64,000 bases of DNA, from positions 7,699,082 to 7,763,081 of the forward strand of contig CM036765.1 of assembly GCA_020796225.1 (NCBI GenBank), read 5' to 3'. The translations under genes were made by a program, and so were the position numbers. The DNA is from Arion vulgaris (lineage: Eukaryota; Mollusca; Gastropoda; Stylommatophora; Arionidae). This document shows, piece by piece, positions 63,601 to 64,000 of this stretch. How positions within the stretch are numbered: the stretch's first letter is position 1; each line of letters starts with the position of its first letter. Under the pieces are notes generated by a model. It made no database searches. It was not told where the DNA came from and was given only the letters and a program-made list of their open reading frames with translations.

Positions 63601-64000
63601 ACGTTTGTCACGCCATTTTGTCGCTTCATCGTTAGTACCGTTCATGTCTGTCCCACCTGTGAGCCCAACGTGTATCGTCCGTATGTGTGTTTCCTCTACT
63701 TTGGTACCTGCTCACCGTGTTTATCAGGTTTATCACCGTGCTCACATTGACTATGGACATACCACTCATTTCATGCCCCCACCCCATGGCTCCGAGTTTC
63801 GCCCATGTGGGCCCACGTGCAACTCAATTCGGGGACCTTATAAGTGTTTGATAAAACACTAATTTTCTCTGCAATTTTACATAGTTGTGCGAGTCCACGG
63901 TTATTTATTGATGAGAATTATTAATAATACAGATATTCCTTAGCGTTAAACATAATTTGTAACATAATATAACCTTGATTTAGCATGTTGTATTGTGTTT
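63601..64000. other. No gene recognised
   Basis: One block (GCTCCGAGTTTCGCCCATGT, GGGCCCACGTGCAACTCAA near 63790-63830) recalls 53365 and 62610 and belongs to the dispersed repeats. The remainder is unassigned. Confidence 0.4.

Overview
The window is animal nuclear DNA, AT-rich, with spliced exons (GT/AG junctions), vertebrate-type poly(A) signals and very dense transposable elements. LINEs of several clades, Penelope-like elements, hAT and Tc1/mariner-type DNA elements and a Maverick/Polinton together suggest an invertebrate, plausibly an aquatic mollusc-like lophotrochozoan; that taxonomic guess is inference only.

Host gene. One host gene is visible: the 3' half of a sodium/solute symporter of the SLC5 family (SMVT/SMCT-like) on the + strand. 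Its exons lie at 1869-2022, about 5998-6133, 25148-25328, 30837-30966 and 35892-36691, with a poly(A) signal at 36746. Everything else up to 36.7 kb lies in its introns.

Maverick/adintovirus-like element. The centrepiece is a terminus-to-terminus element at 9938-24536 in the roughly 19-kb third visible intron. It has ~260-bp terminal inverted repeats and a perfect 6-bp target duplication, CGTAAT. In order it carries: a short (-) ORF pair with PxDLS motifs; (+) A32-like packaging ATPase, pX-like basic protein, small helical protein, retrovirus-like integrase with chromodomain, one-pass membrane protein, penton, pVI-like protein, double-jelly-roll major capsid protein, adenain-like protease and a PC4-like protein; then (-) a cyclin and (-) a Bcl-2 homologue; then (+) protein-primed DNA polymerase B with N-terminal zinc fingers. 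Most core genes carry frameshifts or stops, while the cyclin is intact. The PxDLS protein, cyclin and Bcl-2 homologue resemble the cell-cycle, survival and transcription modules of small DNA tumour viruses, and are the most notable content.

The rest. From 36.9 to 64 kb the window is layered repeats: two opposed Penelope-like copies; LINE copies (I/Jockey-like with RNase H, and several RTE-like groups); a DD82E-type Tc1/mariner element nested in a foldback element nested in a LINE; a hAT-type MITE; three medium-length dispersed families; and several tandem arrays (33 bp x17, 49 bp x6, 47 bp, 65 bp, and an alternating 65/66-bp array). Some families share a 3' tail ending in (GAA)n, which suggests LINE-driven mobilisation of short elements.
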